A DNA stretch of 64,000 nucleotides from assembly GCA_017654935.2 (NCBI GenBank), contig CM065699.1:47953456-48017455 (forward strand), in the 5' to 3' direction. Source of the stretch: Phymorhynchus buccinoides. Its lineage: Eukaryota > Mollusca > Gastropoda > Neogastropoda > Raphitomidae. The notes below the pieces were generated by a model, which worked only from the letters and a program-made list of their open reading frames with translations, searched no databases and had not been told where the DNA came from. Each line of letters opens with the position of its first letter. Within the stretch, counting starts at the first letter, position 1. The position numbers and the translations under genes are program-made. This document shows positions 47,654 through 58,950 of this stretch, in pieces.

Positions 47654-48169
47654 ATGGCGAAAGTGGTGCCAATTCTAAACAGTCAATTACCAGGCTTTGA
47701 GGACAAGCCATTCACAACAGCAGAAATCTGCTCTTCTGTGGAAAAGACCAGTGGTTATGGATTCAGTGGAGGGGGCGCAGAGAATAGGGGGGCTGTGGCA
47801 GATTTATCCTTTCACAGCGGAGGCAAGGCAAGGAACAAATGATTGCTTCAAGGGTTCGCTATTCGGGGGGTATCGGTGGAGGCGAAGGACAAGAACCCGT
47901 TCGTGGTTTCCTCCCCTGATGGGGAGGAGCGAGAGGTTCCAGCGACCAAGGTCACCGTCAGCAACGTGCCCCTCTCCTTCTCGGATGCAGACACGCTGCA
48001 AGCAGTCAAAAGCTTGAAAGTAAATGTGTGATCGAAGCTTATTGCCGAAAGAGGTCGGGACTTTAACGGTAAACTCACCAAATGGAAAACGGGACGACGT
48101 TTTGTATACATTGATGTCCCAGCTGTTTCCTCAGAAACAAAACCAGTTAACGTTAACTTTGAGTAATGT
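47654..48169 (+). pseudogene. decayed LINE ORF1/gag-like fragment
   Basis: From ATG at 47654: MAKVVPILNSQLPGFEDKPF to RNK-stop (47842). The next frame continues FAIRGVSVEAKDKNPFVVSS, KVTVSNVPLSFSDADTLQAV and KSLKVNV, then an in-frame TGA where CGA would give R. It resumes SKLIAERGRDFNGKLTKWKT and GRRFVYIDVPA. The 'KVTV.NVPL.FSD......L' and 'GKLT.WKTGRRFVYI' motifs resemble ORF1/gag-like RNA-binding proteins of invertebrate non-LTR elements. One frameshift and one stop; truncated before any zinc knuckle. Family from recall, moderate confidence. Confidence 0.65.
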
Positions 48170-48580
48170 TCTGTGTTCAAAAAAAAGAAGAAAAAAAGTT
48201 ATATAAATTGTGCTGATTTACTTTTTACTGATTATTATTTTGTTCATTTTACATAAGATTTTTACTATTTCTGGTTTAACTTTGTGCTGGTTTGCTTTTA
48301 TTGTGTGGATTTTCGATTTGATGCATAGAAGACACCATTCTCTTGTAGAATGTCTTCTTGCTCAAGTTGGCATCCACTGGACAGTCAAATTGCAGGCCAA
48401 TCATGCAAACTGATGAGATCTTCTCAAGATCGAAACAGCTGTCTTTGCATAAGGCACTGTCCCTCCCCCATTGGGAGAAAAAGTAAATCAGCACAATTTA
48501 TATAAAAACATGTTTTTGTGTGTTTTTTAACACAGAACATTACTCAAAGTTAACGTTAACTGGTTTTGTTTCTGAGGTTC
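48130..48580. repeat. inverted repeat (about 100-bp arms) overlapping the ORF1 fragment end
   Basis: CCTCAGAAACAAAACCAGTT then AACGTTAACTTTGAGTAATG at 48130-48170 is the exact reverse complement of 48537-48578. TATATAAATTGTGCTGATTT (48202) also pairs with AAATCAGCACAATTTATATA (48487). The loop is about 250 bp. Confidence 0.8.
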
Positions 48581-48629
48581 ACAAATAAAGACATTGGACA
48601 CAGAAAAGTTTTATCAAAGCAAACTATAT

Positions 48630-48681
48630 CACGCGCACACACACGCACGCGCGCGTATGCACGCTCACACACACCACACAT

Positions 48682-48727
<46 letters not shown>

Positions 48728-48768
48728 TCTGTCTAATATCACGAGAAGTGGATAGACGTTAAATGAAA

Positions 48769-48819
<51 letters not shown>

Positions 48820-48920
48820 TCTGTGAACACACACACACACACACACACACTGTGACACACACACGCACACACACACTGTGACACATACACACACTGTGAC
48901 ATACACACACACACACACTG

Positions 48921-48964
<44 letters not shown>

Positions 48965-48965
48965 T

Positions 48966-49036
<71 letters not shown>

Positions 49037-49082
49037 TGACATACACACACACACACACACTGTCACACACACACACACACTG

Positions 49083-49132
<50 letters not shown>
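48630..49132. repeat. large CA microsatellite with CTGTCACACAC higher-order pattern
   Basis: (CA)n blocks separated by ACTGTGACA or ACTGTCACAC at least ten times between 48810 and 49085, so there is both a dinucleotide and a longer-period repeat. Confidence 0.93.
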
Positions 49133-49337
49133 GCCCTTCTTTTTTGACAGTTGGAAACCGATACAGTTTTAGGCCGAGCAACTTTTATTATCATCAATTT
49201 TAAAAAAAGACAAATTAATTTTGTTTAAAGTGAGCACGCAGCACAAATGTTGTTAGCGACTGAGAAAAAACAACTCACCACGTTGTGTGTGCATGATACA
49301 AATAGTTACAACGCACAGTCATAACAATTAATACACA

Positions 49338-49735
49338 GTAAAGGTCAAGATGTGCCACCCCCCCTACCTATCTCGGTTAATTCTATTTTTCCGTTATTGC
49401 CTTTCTTACCATACATAAAGCTGTATTTTAGGAACATTTTTAGCTAATAACCTTTTTGGAATCCTAACCCTACCCCCCACCCTATAAGACGGAAAAACGC
49501 AACGAACCACAACTGTGACAAATAGCGGTGTACTGCAGTACATAGTGGGGGGTAGGGTTAGGTTTAGGGCTAGGGTTTGGGCTAGGGTTAGTATTCCAAA
49601 AAGGTTATTAGCTAAAAATGTTCCTAAAATACAGCTTTATGTATGGTAAGAAAGGCAAAAACGGAAAAATAGAATTAACCGAGAAATGCAGGGGGGGGGG
49701 GGGGGGGGGGTGGCACATCTTTACCTTTACTGAAC
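49338..49735. mobile_element. FB1 foldback element with TTAGGG-like core
   Basis: Left arm GGTCAAGATGTGCCACCCCC ... TTTTTGGAATCCTAACCCTA; right arm mirrored, ending GGGTGGCACATCTTTACC. The core reads GGTGTACTGCAGTACATAGT flanked by CCCACCCTATAAGACGG and GGGTAGGGTTAGG, inverted relative to the copy at 27405. A poly(G) run is at 49691-49710. Confidence 0.82.
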
Positions 49736-50570
49736 CATTACATCAGGACATGCACATTCTTCTGCGTGCACTCTTTCTCAGGACATTCACACTCCTACAG
49801 ACACGCGCGCGCACGCGCGCACACACATTGTTTCATACATAACATCTGTTTAAACCAAAACAAATAATAAATACTTTTTTTAAGGTGATGACAAAATACA
49901 TAGGGCATCATAACTTTATAACAATAATCGGACACAAACCACAGACATTATAAACAATGTGTGAAACCAATCTTGCCCGTGTGTGCATGACGAGTATGAG
50001 ACAGCTGAAGTGTGCAGTGCAACATTACCCCTTTGTAAAAATAATACATTTAAAAACATGCTAGTCTTCTGTAGCAAAGACGCAAACTTTAAAACACTAC
50101 CACCACCACTAACAACAAAAAAACACCGAAAACCCCCCCCACCTCCATAGGCTACTATGCGAAACTCCTGTCTTCAGTCTTTCAGTCTTGTTCCCGAGCA
50201 AAAGCAGAACTGGCGCTGGCTGGCCAGGTCATAAACATAGATTAGGGTGTGCTCCCCCCTAGTTTTCGTTGATGTAATGCCACATTGTGGCTCTTTCAAC
50301 TATCACCAAGTAACCAATATGCTTTGAGCCTTCTCATCGGTGGGAGCAGAACACTTCACGCTATACTGAAAGGGGGGAAAACACTTTTAAAAAAACCGGG
50401 TTCGTCTCGCACCAGGCAATTTTTTCCATTTCAACAAACAAACGAACAAAAACTGCAATTTGTTTTCTGTCTTCAATAAAGCATTCAAGAAGGGTGTGGG
50501 TGTTTTGGTTTTTTAAAAATATTTAATTTTCTGATTTTGAATGATATCTATTAGTTTTCACATGAGATAG
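49736..50570. other. downstream segment, no recognised gene
   Basis: CG/CA-rich 49800-49828, otherwise AT-rich. An AATAAA at 50475 and an AT-rich interval lead to the S3 SINE. No coding similarity. Confidence 0.55.
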
Positions 50571-50571
50571 T

Positions 50572-50690
50572 GTGCGAGCTGTGTGGTGTAGTGGATAGAG
50601 GGCTTGCCCAGTTTGACGAGACAAACTGTTGCGTGTTCTGGTGCACGCAGGTTCGAATCCCGCTAAAGGCGGACTTTTTTCTGTGGTTTA
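50572..50690 (+). mobile_element. S3 tRNA-derived SINE head
   Basis: TGTGTGGTGTAGTGGATAGA is a clear A box and GCAGGTTCGAATCCCGC a clear B box, 72 nt apart, then a T run. The tRNA-like arms do not fold convincingly and the intervening spacer is too long, so a SINE head or tRNA pseudogene is more likely than a gene. Confidence 0.65.
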
Positions 50691-51039
50691 ATGTCAATTT
50701 TCTGAAGAAAATGAACAGATAAATTCATCTTTATTCAAGATTTCCAGAGTCAATCACAGAGTAATCTTTGAAGATTACAAAGAAAAACATTTATAAATAT
50801 ATTAATAACAAGAATGAATATTTAGGGCGCTTACAAATAATACTAAAAGAATGAAATAGTAGATCTCGCGCACACACACGCGCTAACAACCATGGCAAGA
50901 AGAATGAACCAATAGATGGCGCATGCAGACACACACACACACACACACACACAACGACTCCAGGGACAAGCTAACACGTGTCCCGCTATCTCTAGTACAT
51001 CTTTCATGCTGACGCATGTCCTTCTTAAAGGGGCTATAA

Positions 51040-51800
51040 TTTTTTTTAGTTAACACCTCCCTCTAGACCTGCCCCCTCCCTATCTAACACCTGCCCCTTT
51101 TGCTAACACCTGCCCCCTCCCTCTAGCCAACACATATCCCTCTATCTAGCCAACACATATCCCTCTATCTAGCCAACACATATCCCTCTATCTAGCCAAC
51201 ACATATCTATCTAGCCAACACATATCCCTCTATCTAGCCAACACATATCCCTCTATCTAGCCAACACATGTCCCTCTAGCTAGCCAACACATGTCCCTCT
51301 ATCTAGCCAACACATATCCCTCTATCTAGCCAACACATATCCCTCTATCTAGCCAACACATATCCCTCTATCTAGCCAACACATGTCCCTCTATCTAGCC
51401 AACACATGTCCCTCTATCTAGCCAACACATGTCCCTCTAGCTAGCCAACACATATCCCTCTAGCTAGCCAACACATATCCCTCTATCTAGCCAACACATA
51501 TCCCTCTATCTAGCTAACACATATCCCTCTATCTAGCCAACACATATCCCTCTATCTAGCCAACACATATCCCTCTATCTAGCTAACACATATCCCTCTA
51601 TCTAGCTAACACATGTCCCTCTATCTAGCCAACACATATCCCTCTATCTAGCTAACACATATCCCTCTATCTAGCCAACACATATCCCTCTATCTAGCCA
51701 ACACATATCCCTCTATCTAGCTAACACACTCCTATCAAACTAACATCTACCCCTCCATCTATTTAACACATATCCCTCTTTCTATCTAGCTAACACATAT
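51040..51800 (+). repeat. 23-bp minisatellite (CTAGCCAACACATATCCCTCTAT)
   Basis: About 28 units between 51128 and 51760, with unit CTAGCCAACACATATCCCTC + TAT. Variants are CATGTCC for CATATCC, TAGCTAG for TATCTAG and CTAACAC for CCAACAC. Degenerate starting units (TAACACCTGCCCC) at 51050-51125 show a probable origin in the CCCTCCCTCTAG flank. Confidence 0.95.
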
Positions 51801-51829
51801 CCCTCCATCTCTAGCCCCCTCCCCCCCCC

Positions 51830-52140
51830 TTTTTTTGGGGGGCCCATGATCTACAAATTACTCAATTCCCATGAACCCTTTCACCGCCAGCCATCTTTGA
51901 AAATTGTGTTTCCACATATCCCTCCATCTCTATCTAGCTAACACATATCCCCCTCTTTATATAGAAGATATACAGCACATTATAAGTTCTAGAAACTACT
52001 ACAAACTACTCAACTTATATTAATCATCGTTACCCTTACAGAGTTCAAGAAACCTTTTTTGGGGGGGCCCATGATCTACAAATTACTCAATTCCCATAAA
52101 CCCTTTCACCGCCAGCCATCTTTGATAACATTTTTCTCCA
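51830..52140 (+). repeat. direct duplication carrying an M1 start
   Basis: TTTTTTGGGGGGCCCATGAT, CTACAAATTACTCAATTCCC and ACCCTTTCACCGCCAGCCAT occur at 51832-51897 and again at 52056-52130. The first M1 start is truncated after TTTGA; the second continues as a full M1 copy. Confidence 0.8.
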
Positions 52141-52343
52141 TTAAAGCTACTTGGTTACAGAAAAGATTTTGTCTGCAATATTGTTGGATTTCTCTGTGAC
52201 ACATTTAGAATAGGGTCAGTCCTTACTGCCCAAATGTAGGAACACAATATCATTGAATAACAGACCCTGGTTTCAAGAGTTTTTATGACATGGTTGTTAA
52301 ATCATTGTGGTGCAAAAATGCAACATTGGCGGTGAAAGGGTTA
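52107..52343 (-). mobile_element. M1 MITE
   Basis: CCCTTTCACCGCCAGCCATC to TTGGCGGTGAAAGGGTTAA. Interior in reverse (GCAATATTGTTGGATTTCTC, ATAACAGACCCTGGTTTCAA, TTAAATCATTGTGGTGCA). Confidence 0.8.
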
Positions 52344-52365
52344 ATGATTTCTTATCCTTACTGAA

Positions 52366-52696
52366 TTCCCCGTGGGGATACCGGGGGGTCTTTCGTATAA
52401 ATAGTTCCCTCACGTTCTGGAAGTTCTATGCTTGTAACTTCCTCTAATCTGCCACTCTCTTTGACTCTGCCTTTTCCCTTTGCTTTCTGTCATCTACTAT
52501 CTTTCTGACTTATTGGCCCATTCTCCTGCCTTTAAAAATAAATCTTCCAAATAATTTTTTCTCCTTTCAGCTCCTCCGAAATCGGAATGTGTCGACTGTA
52601 CGCAGCGGGGAGACCAGTGAAAACTGAAAAACGGACACATATATGTACCTTACCCATTATGGCCATATGGCCTGGGAACGCAGAAGAAGAAGAAAA
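52366..52696 (+). mobile_element. G2 element
   Basis: CCGTGGGGATACCGGGGGGT, AACTTCCTCTAATCTGCCAC, CTCCGAAATCGGAATGTGTC, ATTATGGCCATATGGCCTGG and GCAGAAGAAGAAG. G2 tail joined to the common 5' half. Confidence 0.8.
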
Positions 52697-52930
52697 ATCC
52701 TTACTGAGTTTAGGTTCTAGAAACTAATTTGGCCCATAGTCTACAAACTACGCAACTCGCATTAATTAATGATTTTTCAGGCAATAAAAAATTTCAATCT
52801 CCCGAGTCAAAGTTTTCTGCAGAAGCCTAGATTTGCTTCGAGTCATTTTTCTTCTTCTTTTCCTCTCTCTGAAAATGTACATCTTTTGTTGTTGTTACCT
52901 GAATGCAAACTTAGCCGAACTGTTGGGGAG

Positions 52931-53300
52931 TCAACTAATCCCTCGGCAACAGTACCCAGAGCCAGTGCTAATGCCTCCTAGTTGTTCAACAAGTCAACTA
53001 ATCCCTCGGTAGCAGTACTCAGTGCTAATGCCTCCTAGTTGTTTAACAAGTCAACTAATCCCTCGGCAGCAGTACCCAGAGCCAGTGCCAATGCCTCCTA
53101 GTTGTTTAACAAGTCAACTAATCCCTCGACAGCAGTACCCAGAGCCAGTGCTAATGCCTCCTAGTTGTTCAACAAGTCAACTAATCCCTCGGCAGCAGTA
53201 CCCAGAGAGCCAGTGCTAATGCCTCCTAGTTGTTCAACAAGTCAACTAATCCCTCGGCAGCAGTACCCAGAGCCAGTTGCTAATGCCTCCTAGTTGTTCA
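52931..53300 (+). repeat. 63-bp minisatellite, 6 units
   Basis: Units begin TCAACTAATCCCTCGGCAGC at 52931, 52994, 53051, 53114, 53177 and 53242. One unit is 6 bp short (57) and one 2 bp long (65). Unit end: GCCTCCTAGTTGTTCAACAAG. Confidence 0.93.
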
Positions 53301-53419
53301 GAAAAGACCAGACTGTGCCAGGATTGTCCGTTACTGTTGAAAATCATTACTGTGCAGCTCTTAATTAAGTATCAATTCCAACTTCACACTTATGCCAAAC
53401 CATGATAGCAGCTTTCAAA

Positions 53420-54300
53420 GGTAAGTTACTGGCCTACTTACCAACCTACCTACCATCTATCTTGTCTACCTACCATCTACCTTGTCTACCTATTCTAAAC
53501 AAGAGGGGGGGGGGGTGTAGTTTCATCGTACCATGAGTTTCTCAAAACCCCAATTGAACTCAACCTACCCCCCCCCCCCCCCTCAAAAAACCCCTCAACA
53601 CCTAACACACAAAAACATCCCCTCTGCCTACGTACCTACCTATCTATCTAAACTTACCTATCTTCTACCTATTCTACATGAGAGAAAGGGAGTAGTGCCC
53701 ACCCTCCCTCCAAGCCTAACAACAACAACAACAATCCCAAAACAAAACAAAACTCTACCTACCTACCTACCTACCTACCAACCTACCTACCTACCAATCT
53801 ATCTAACCTAACCTATCTTCTACCTATTCTACACGAGAGAAAGGGAGTAGTTTCTACCCTCCCTCCAAGCCTAACAACAACAACAAACAACAACCCCTCC
53901 ACCTACCTACCTACCAATCTAACCTAACCTAACCAGAGCTTCAGATGTTTCCACGGGCCCTATGACCCCTGATTACAGAAAATGATGGGTCTATTTCCAA
54001 TATAATGGGCCAACAATGTGTCTCTGTAGTATTACACTTAACTTCCATTGCAGACTTCATGAGTCAGATGACCCCTTGCTGCACAAAATGAGGGGTCAAA
54101 TCATCATCAATGCGGGTCAATGACCGGGGTCCGCTGACAATCTGAAGCTCTGCCCTAACCTATCTTCTACCTATTCTACACGAGAGAGAGAGAGAGGGGT
54201 AGTCTCTACCCCCCTCCAAGCCTAACAAAACAAAAAACCAACAATCCCAAAACAAAGCAAAACAACACCCTCTGCCTACCTACCTCTCCATCTAGCTAGC
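53420..54300. repeat. CTAC-rich low-complexity region
   Basis: (CTAC)n runs with repeated TCTACCTATTCTACACGAGA and CCCTCCAAGCCTAACAACAA blocks at about 53640, 53815 and 54165, a loose tandem of roughly 170 bp, interrupted by a TIR element. Confidence 0.8.
53934..54153. mobile_element. TIR element CAGAGCTTCAG...CTGAAGCTCTG
   Basis: CAGAGCTTCAGAT at the left and ATCTGAAGCTCTG at the right are perfect 13-bp inverted repeats of hAT-like style (CAG ends). CCTAAC motifs flank both sides (target-site duplication or pre-existing repeat). About 220 bp, inside the CTAC region. Confidence 0.7.
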
Positions 54301-54779
54301 CTAGGTGAGGGGCAAGGAGTGAGAAGCTTCGGCACGCAGATGCACTGACGGTGCGTGCAAGAGAGCGCTGCTTCAATGTGGACACAAAGGCGGGATCCAC
54401 TGCCCTCCCCGGGCATTGGTCCTTACCTCCACCTCTCTCGCGACCTCCAGTACCCCTCCCCTAACAGCCCCTCCTACCCCACCCCGCAAAAAAAAAAAAA
54501 GAAAAAAAGGCTACCCCCCTCCTTCCCACCCCACCCCATCCTATCCCCCCCATACTTACCGTTTCCTTTATTTCCAGTCAGCACAAAATAACATGACATC
54601 GCAATACATGGCATATACGCGTGACATCAAACAATAATGGCATGTACATATTAAAGCTAGCATACACTGGCATTTACATACACATTATACACAATAATAT
54701 CACCATCATAAACTTAACACAAAATAGCATGTACCGTGTTTCACAAAATTGAAAAAAACACCCGTCAACGCATCTAGCT

Positions 54780-55285
54780 GTAAAGCGTGTGACGGAATCC
54801 CAATATTGTCCACGATCACACCTGTTCATGAACGTTCAATAACTGATCCCAATATTGTCCACGATCACACCTGTTCATGAACGTTCAATAACTGATCCCA
54901 ATATTGTCCACGATCACACCTGTTCATGAACGTTCAATAACTGATCACAATATTGTCCACGATCACACCTGTTCATGAACGTTCAATAACTGATCACAAT
55001 ATTGTCCACGATCACACCTGTTCATGAACGTTCAATAACTGATCACAATATTGTCCACGATCACACCTGTTCATGAACGTTCAATAACTGATCACAATAT
55101 TGTCCACGATCACACCTGTTCATGAACGTTCAATAACTGATCCCAATATTGTCCACGATCACACCTGTTCATGAACGTTCAATAACTGATCACTGATCAC
55201 ACCTGTTCATGAACGTTCAATAACTGATCCCAATATTGTCCACGATCACACCTGTTCATGAACGTTCAATAACTGATCACAATGT
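54780..55285 (+). repeat. 49-bp minisatellite, about 10 units
   Basis: Unit CCAATATTGTCCACGATCAC then ACCTGTTCATGAACGTTCAA and TAACTGATC, period 49 (54841, 54890...). Two main variants, GATCCCAATA and GATCACAATA, are grouped rather than random; one unit has lost about 20 bp near 55190. The unit includes the palindrome GTTCATGAAC. Confidence 0.94.
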
Positions 55286-55357
55286 CATCCCTTGCAATGA
55301 CAAGTTTAAGCAACACACAGCCTTCAGGCTTGTTCATGCCATTATACGTCTTTGCAT

Positions 55358-55551
55358 ACAATCGACGGCTTAGAGTCAAAGCGGACTATCTTTAGATAGT
55401 CCATTGACTTATTATTGATGTTATTGCAAAAACTAAGAACTTGTATTAAAAAAGACTGCAAATAATATAAAATGGGGATTATGCTTTGTATATTTCTACA
55501 GTCTTTTTTGTATCTAAAGATAGTCCGCTTTGACTCCAAGCCATCGAATCG
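55358..55551. mobile_element. M3 TIR element
   Basis: ATCGACGGCTTAGAGTCAAA...TTTGACTCCAAGCCATCGA with GCGGACTATCTTTAGATAGT and GTATCTAAAGATAGTCCGC just inside. Non-autonomous. Confidence 0.75.
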
Positions 55552-55659
55552 TTGTATGTGTTGTTGGTGAATAAAAACCTATTTAAGCCAAACAACGCAG
55601 CCAGCTGAAATCTACAACATTGTGTAAGGGCCTGTATCCCAAATGACAATCACGACCTG

Positions 55660-55978
55660 TGTACAAAATTAATGGTTACAGATTTTCATCTCACTCTACA
55701 CTAGGCCTTACAGTCTGAACGTGGAGTTTTTTCGGATGAGATGATGAAGTGAGGTCCCGTGCGCCCATGCACTTAGCATACGGTAAACCCAGTGGCAACG
55801 AAACAGTTGTCATTTGGTCAAAATCCCCCCCCCCCCCCCCCCCATTTTCCTTCCTTCCTCAAAATTCGCATGTAAATTAAAAACAATGGGTGGCGCGCCT
55901 CTGGCTGAGACGCGCTCTCCAGGTGGGGGCAACCCGAATTCCACAGAGACGCCTCTGTGACTATAAAGTACTAAATAC
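55660..55978 (+). mobile_element. S1 SINE (head decayed)
   Basis: CACTAGGCCTTACAGTCTGA, TTCGGATGAGATGATGAAGT, CATGCACTTAGCATACGGTA, GCGCGCCTCTGGCTGAGACG and GTGACTATAAAGTACTAAAT. C run at 55824-55843 between body and 3' domain. Confidence 0.78.
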
Positions 55979-56299
55979 CAAAAAAACTATGAGTAAAGTT
56001 CTTTAAATAACCTACACTTTCACAAAATTTCACTAAAATCTGTTCATAATTATGCCCTTGACTTTCATGAAGAAAAAACAAAATCCTGTTTATTACCAGC
56101 TATGTTGTGTATCTAAAGGATAAAAATCTGAATAACAAAAATATTGATGAACTACAACACACTTGTATAATAACAAAAATATATTACTACTACAATCATT
56201 CTTAGGAGATGACCTCATTTCCCACCAAGTTCCATTTACTTTCATTCCTACCTTTTAAAAAAAGAAAAGAAAAAAGTTCCGCACGTGAGAAACGAAAGG

Positions 56300-56495
56300 A
56301 AGCATTATCGGCACCGGGCCTTTGACCAATGACCTTCATCTTCGAACTTAGCCTTCATCTTCGAACTTCCTACCTGCAGGGAAGATATAGAGCATGAGAA
56401 CACTAGATCAGCCATCGGCAGCATTTTCGGCACCGGGCCTTTGGCCAATGACCTTCATCTTCGAACTTAGCCTTAATCTTCGAAGACGTAGTGAA
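56300..56495 (+). repeat. tandem duplication (GGCACCGGGCCTTTG block)
   Basis: GGCACCGGGCCTTTGACCAA and ...GGCCAATGACCTTCATCTTC recur at 56310-56360 and 56427-56482; CTTCATCTTCGAACTTAGCC appears twice more inside. Confidence 0.7.
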
Positions 56496-56627
56496 TCACA
56501 ATTAAGGCTATTATATCACTGATTAAACAAACGCCATAGGTAACAGTCAACGAGGTAACACCACTAAAACAAAACAGCTCTTGGCAAAATGAATGAAAAC
56601 TGTTAGGCGATTGAAACGCACACATCA

Positions 56628-57198
56628 CATGTTAAAGGGCCACCCTGACGGATGAGTGTTTGTAAGAAACACGTCCAGATCACCAGTAAAGCACCCTTTA
56701 CAGAGATTGCAAAGCACACTCACTTTGCTCTGGTTTCCAAGAAATCAAACCGTCAAATCGGCGATTCCTCCGTGGCGGAAGTGCTGGAAGTCAAATTATT
56801 TCACCCAAAGAGAAGGTGTGTGCCGTCTCTTTTCCAATGGCCGCCTGCGTTTAGACCAAATCGTTTGCACGAAATTTTCGCAATACAAGCCTTTTATATT
56901 TTTATATCGATTATCTAAAGGAGTTTCGCTCACAACAAAGGAAACTAACACCAATTTTTTTTTTTTTTTTACTGCATTACAAAAAAAGAAAACGCTTCAA
57001 CCACAATGAGTGACCTTCACCCACCCCGTCCAAAATGGCTTCTCTCTCCGGCAACTCCGCCAAGGAGGATTTGATTTCTAGGAAACCGGAGCAAAGTGAG
57101 AGTTCTGATCCTTGAAAAGGCTGTCTTTCTGGTGATCTCGACGTGTTTCTTGCAAAAAAACTCACCCGTCAGGGTCCAGGGTCCACCTTTAATAATGT
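56628..57198. mobile_element. foldback element (AAAGG(G/T)...CCACCTTT) with about 150-bp arms
   Basis: The left arm (CACCCTGACGGATGAGT, AAGAAACACGTCCAGATCAC, TTTGCTCTGGTTTCCAAGAA, TCCTCCGTGGCGGAAGTG) is the diverged reverse complement of the right arm (57025-57190). The two small open frames in the arms are the same sequence read from both sides. No recognisable transposase. Confidence 0.7.
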
Positions 57199-57926
57199 CA
57201 CAAACTGAAAGTGGAACCACCATTCACCCTTCAGAAGAAAAACAAAAAAATGAAAGAGGGTTTCGATTCTAAACTAAAATGATAAACAAAAAGGACTGAC
57301 AGAACGCAGACCTCGACCAGAGAGACAATTCTCAGTATTAGAAAGGAGATTATTGTTTGGGGCTCAAGCCACAAACCTATAACTCACTTTGTCGGTCTGT
57401 CGTTCCAAAATTGTCGCACATTTAGACAAAATTGTCGCACTTCAAATCGAGGCTACGCTTCAAAATTAATTGAGGCCGCTCTTTAAAATGATGTATTTTA
57501 AAAGCGTACAAAATAATAAACATACGTAATACAGACACTACAACAGACACGACGAGTATGCGGTGCTTCTTTCGATGAGTATAAGTAGGATACATAGTTT
57601 TAAATGTTTTCCAAAAGATATAAAAAGTTACGAAATGGTGCAGAGATAACATTCTGGTTTACAGATTAAAATTATTGAAAATCCAGGGGAGGTAACTCAT
57701 GATTGGAGTGGTAAAAATAGACCGCGTGCCACAAACTATTGCGATTTCGCGCTTGTTATAAACTACAACAACATCAGGAAAAGTTATCATTATTTCCTAG
57801 GATTTTGCTTTCACCAAGTCAATGCCATTATGAACGCGAAAGTCTAAAATGAAATCTTGCGTTCAAACGATGGTTTTAAAAAAGTCGAAGTTTTCAATGG
57901 ACTTATTTCAATGGAAACTTCACTTT

Positions 57927-58337
57927 AACCCTTTCGCCGCCAATGTTGCATTTCTGCACCACAATGGTTTAACACCCGTGTCAGTAAAAAGCATCAAATC
58001 AGGGCCTTGTTATCTGAAGACCCTGTTTTCGTAACTTTGGGAGGTAAGGATAGGCCTGTTGTTGTTGTTGACGTCCCCTGGCTAAAAGACTCCAGGGATC
58101 ATCCCAGCAGCCGAAGCACTTCAAGGCTATGGTACAAATGCATCAGATAGGGATGAGAACATTACGCGTGTGACCGTTTTCGATTACCCCGCCACGTGGG
58201 CAGCCACACTCCGTCTTCGGGGGAAAAGGATAGGCCTAATGTTACACATGTCACAGAGGAATTCGCGATATTGCAGATTTTTTTTCCAGCTAAGTGGTAT
58301 TTTTTGGCTGAAAAATGGTTAGCAGCGAAAGGGTTAA
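57927..58337 (+). mobile_element. M1 MITE nested in FB2
   Basis: TTAACCCTTTCGCCGCCAAT to TTAGCAGCGAAAGGGTTAA, flanked by TTAA. The interior is interrupted at 58059-58235 by R1. Confidence 0.8.
58059..58235 (+). mobile_element. R1 element nested in M1 with target duplication
   Basis: AGGATAGGCCT before (about 58047-58057) and AGGATAGGCCT after (58227-58237) bracket GTTGTTGTTGTTGACGTCCC ... CACACTCCGTCTTCGGGGG. R1 is therefore a mobile unit of about 170-180 bp in its own right. Confidence 0.78.
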
Positions 58338-58950
58338 GGCGGTTCATCGTGTTTGGTGGCGCAAACTTACATTCTAACAAAAACGATAGAATATAAAAAC
58401 AAGCGCGAAATCGCAATAGTTTGTGGCACGCGGTCTATTTTTACCACTCCAATCATGAGTCACCTCCCCTGGCTATTCAATAATTTTAATCTGTAGACCA
58501 GAATGTTATCTCTTCACCATTTCGTAACTTTTTATATCTTTTGGAAAACATTTAAAACTATGTATCCTACTTATACTCATCAAAAGAAGCACCGCATACT
58601 CGTCGTGTCTGTTGTAGTGTCTGTATTACGTATGTTTATTATTTTGTACGCTTTAAAAATACATCATTTTAAAGAGCGGCCTCAATTTGAAGTGCAGCCT
58701 TGATTTGAAGTGCGACAATTTTGTCAATATGTGCGACAATTTTGGACCGACCGACCGACCGACCGACCGACAAAGTGAGTTATAGGTTTGTGGCTTGAGC
58801 CACAAACATAAATAAAGGAAAGCAATTCTATGTCCAAACTGAATAGTGGATTCGCTCCAAAAGTCTACGGAAATGCTCTTATAGTTAATACCCGGGACAT
58901 TCCCCGGATTCTATTTAAATCTTGTCATAACTTTTTGATAAAAAAAGGTT

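Larger units (their letters stand above)
57355..58808. mobile_element. FB2 large foldback element with about 400-bp arms and nested insertions
   Basis: GGCTCAAGCCACAAACCTAT AACTCACTTTGTCGGTC at the left is mirrored by GACAAAGTGAGTTATAGGTT TGTGGCTTGAGCC at the right. Both arms continue through ATTGTCGCAC, GTATGCGGTGCTTCTTT and TTTGTGGCACGCGGTCTATT with few differences. The unique centre holds an M1 element, which itself contains an R1 element. The right arm has an expanded (GACC)n run at 58747-58770. Confidence 0.82.

Noticed and set aside
50572..50690. tRNA gene
   Set aside because: A and B boxes are clear but their spacing is long and acceptor/anticodon arms do not pair convincingly; best read as a SINE head. 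The S1 and S2 heads were rejected as tRNA genes for the same reason.
56652..57223. Two small open frames with KKHVQIT / KKHVEIT
   Set aside because: They are the two inverted arms of one foldback element, so similarity between them reflects the palindrome, not a gene family.
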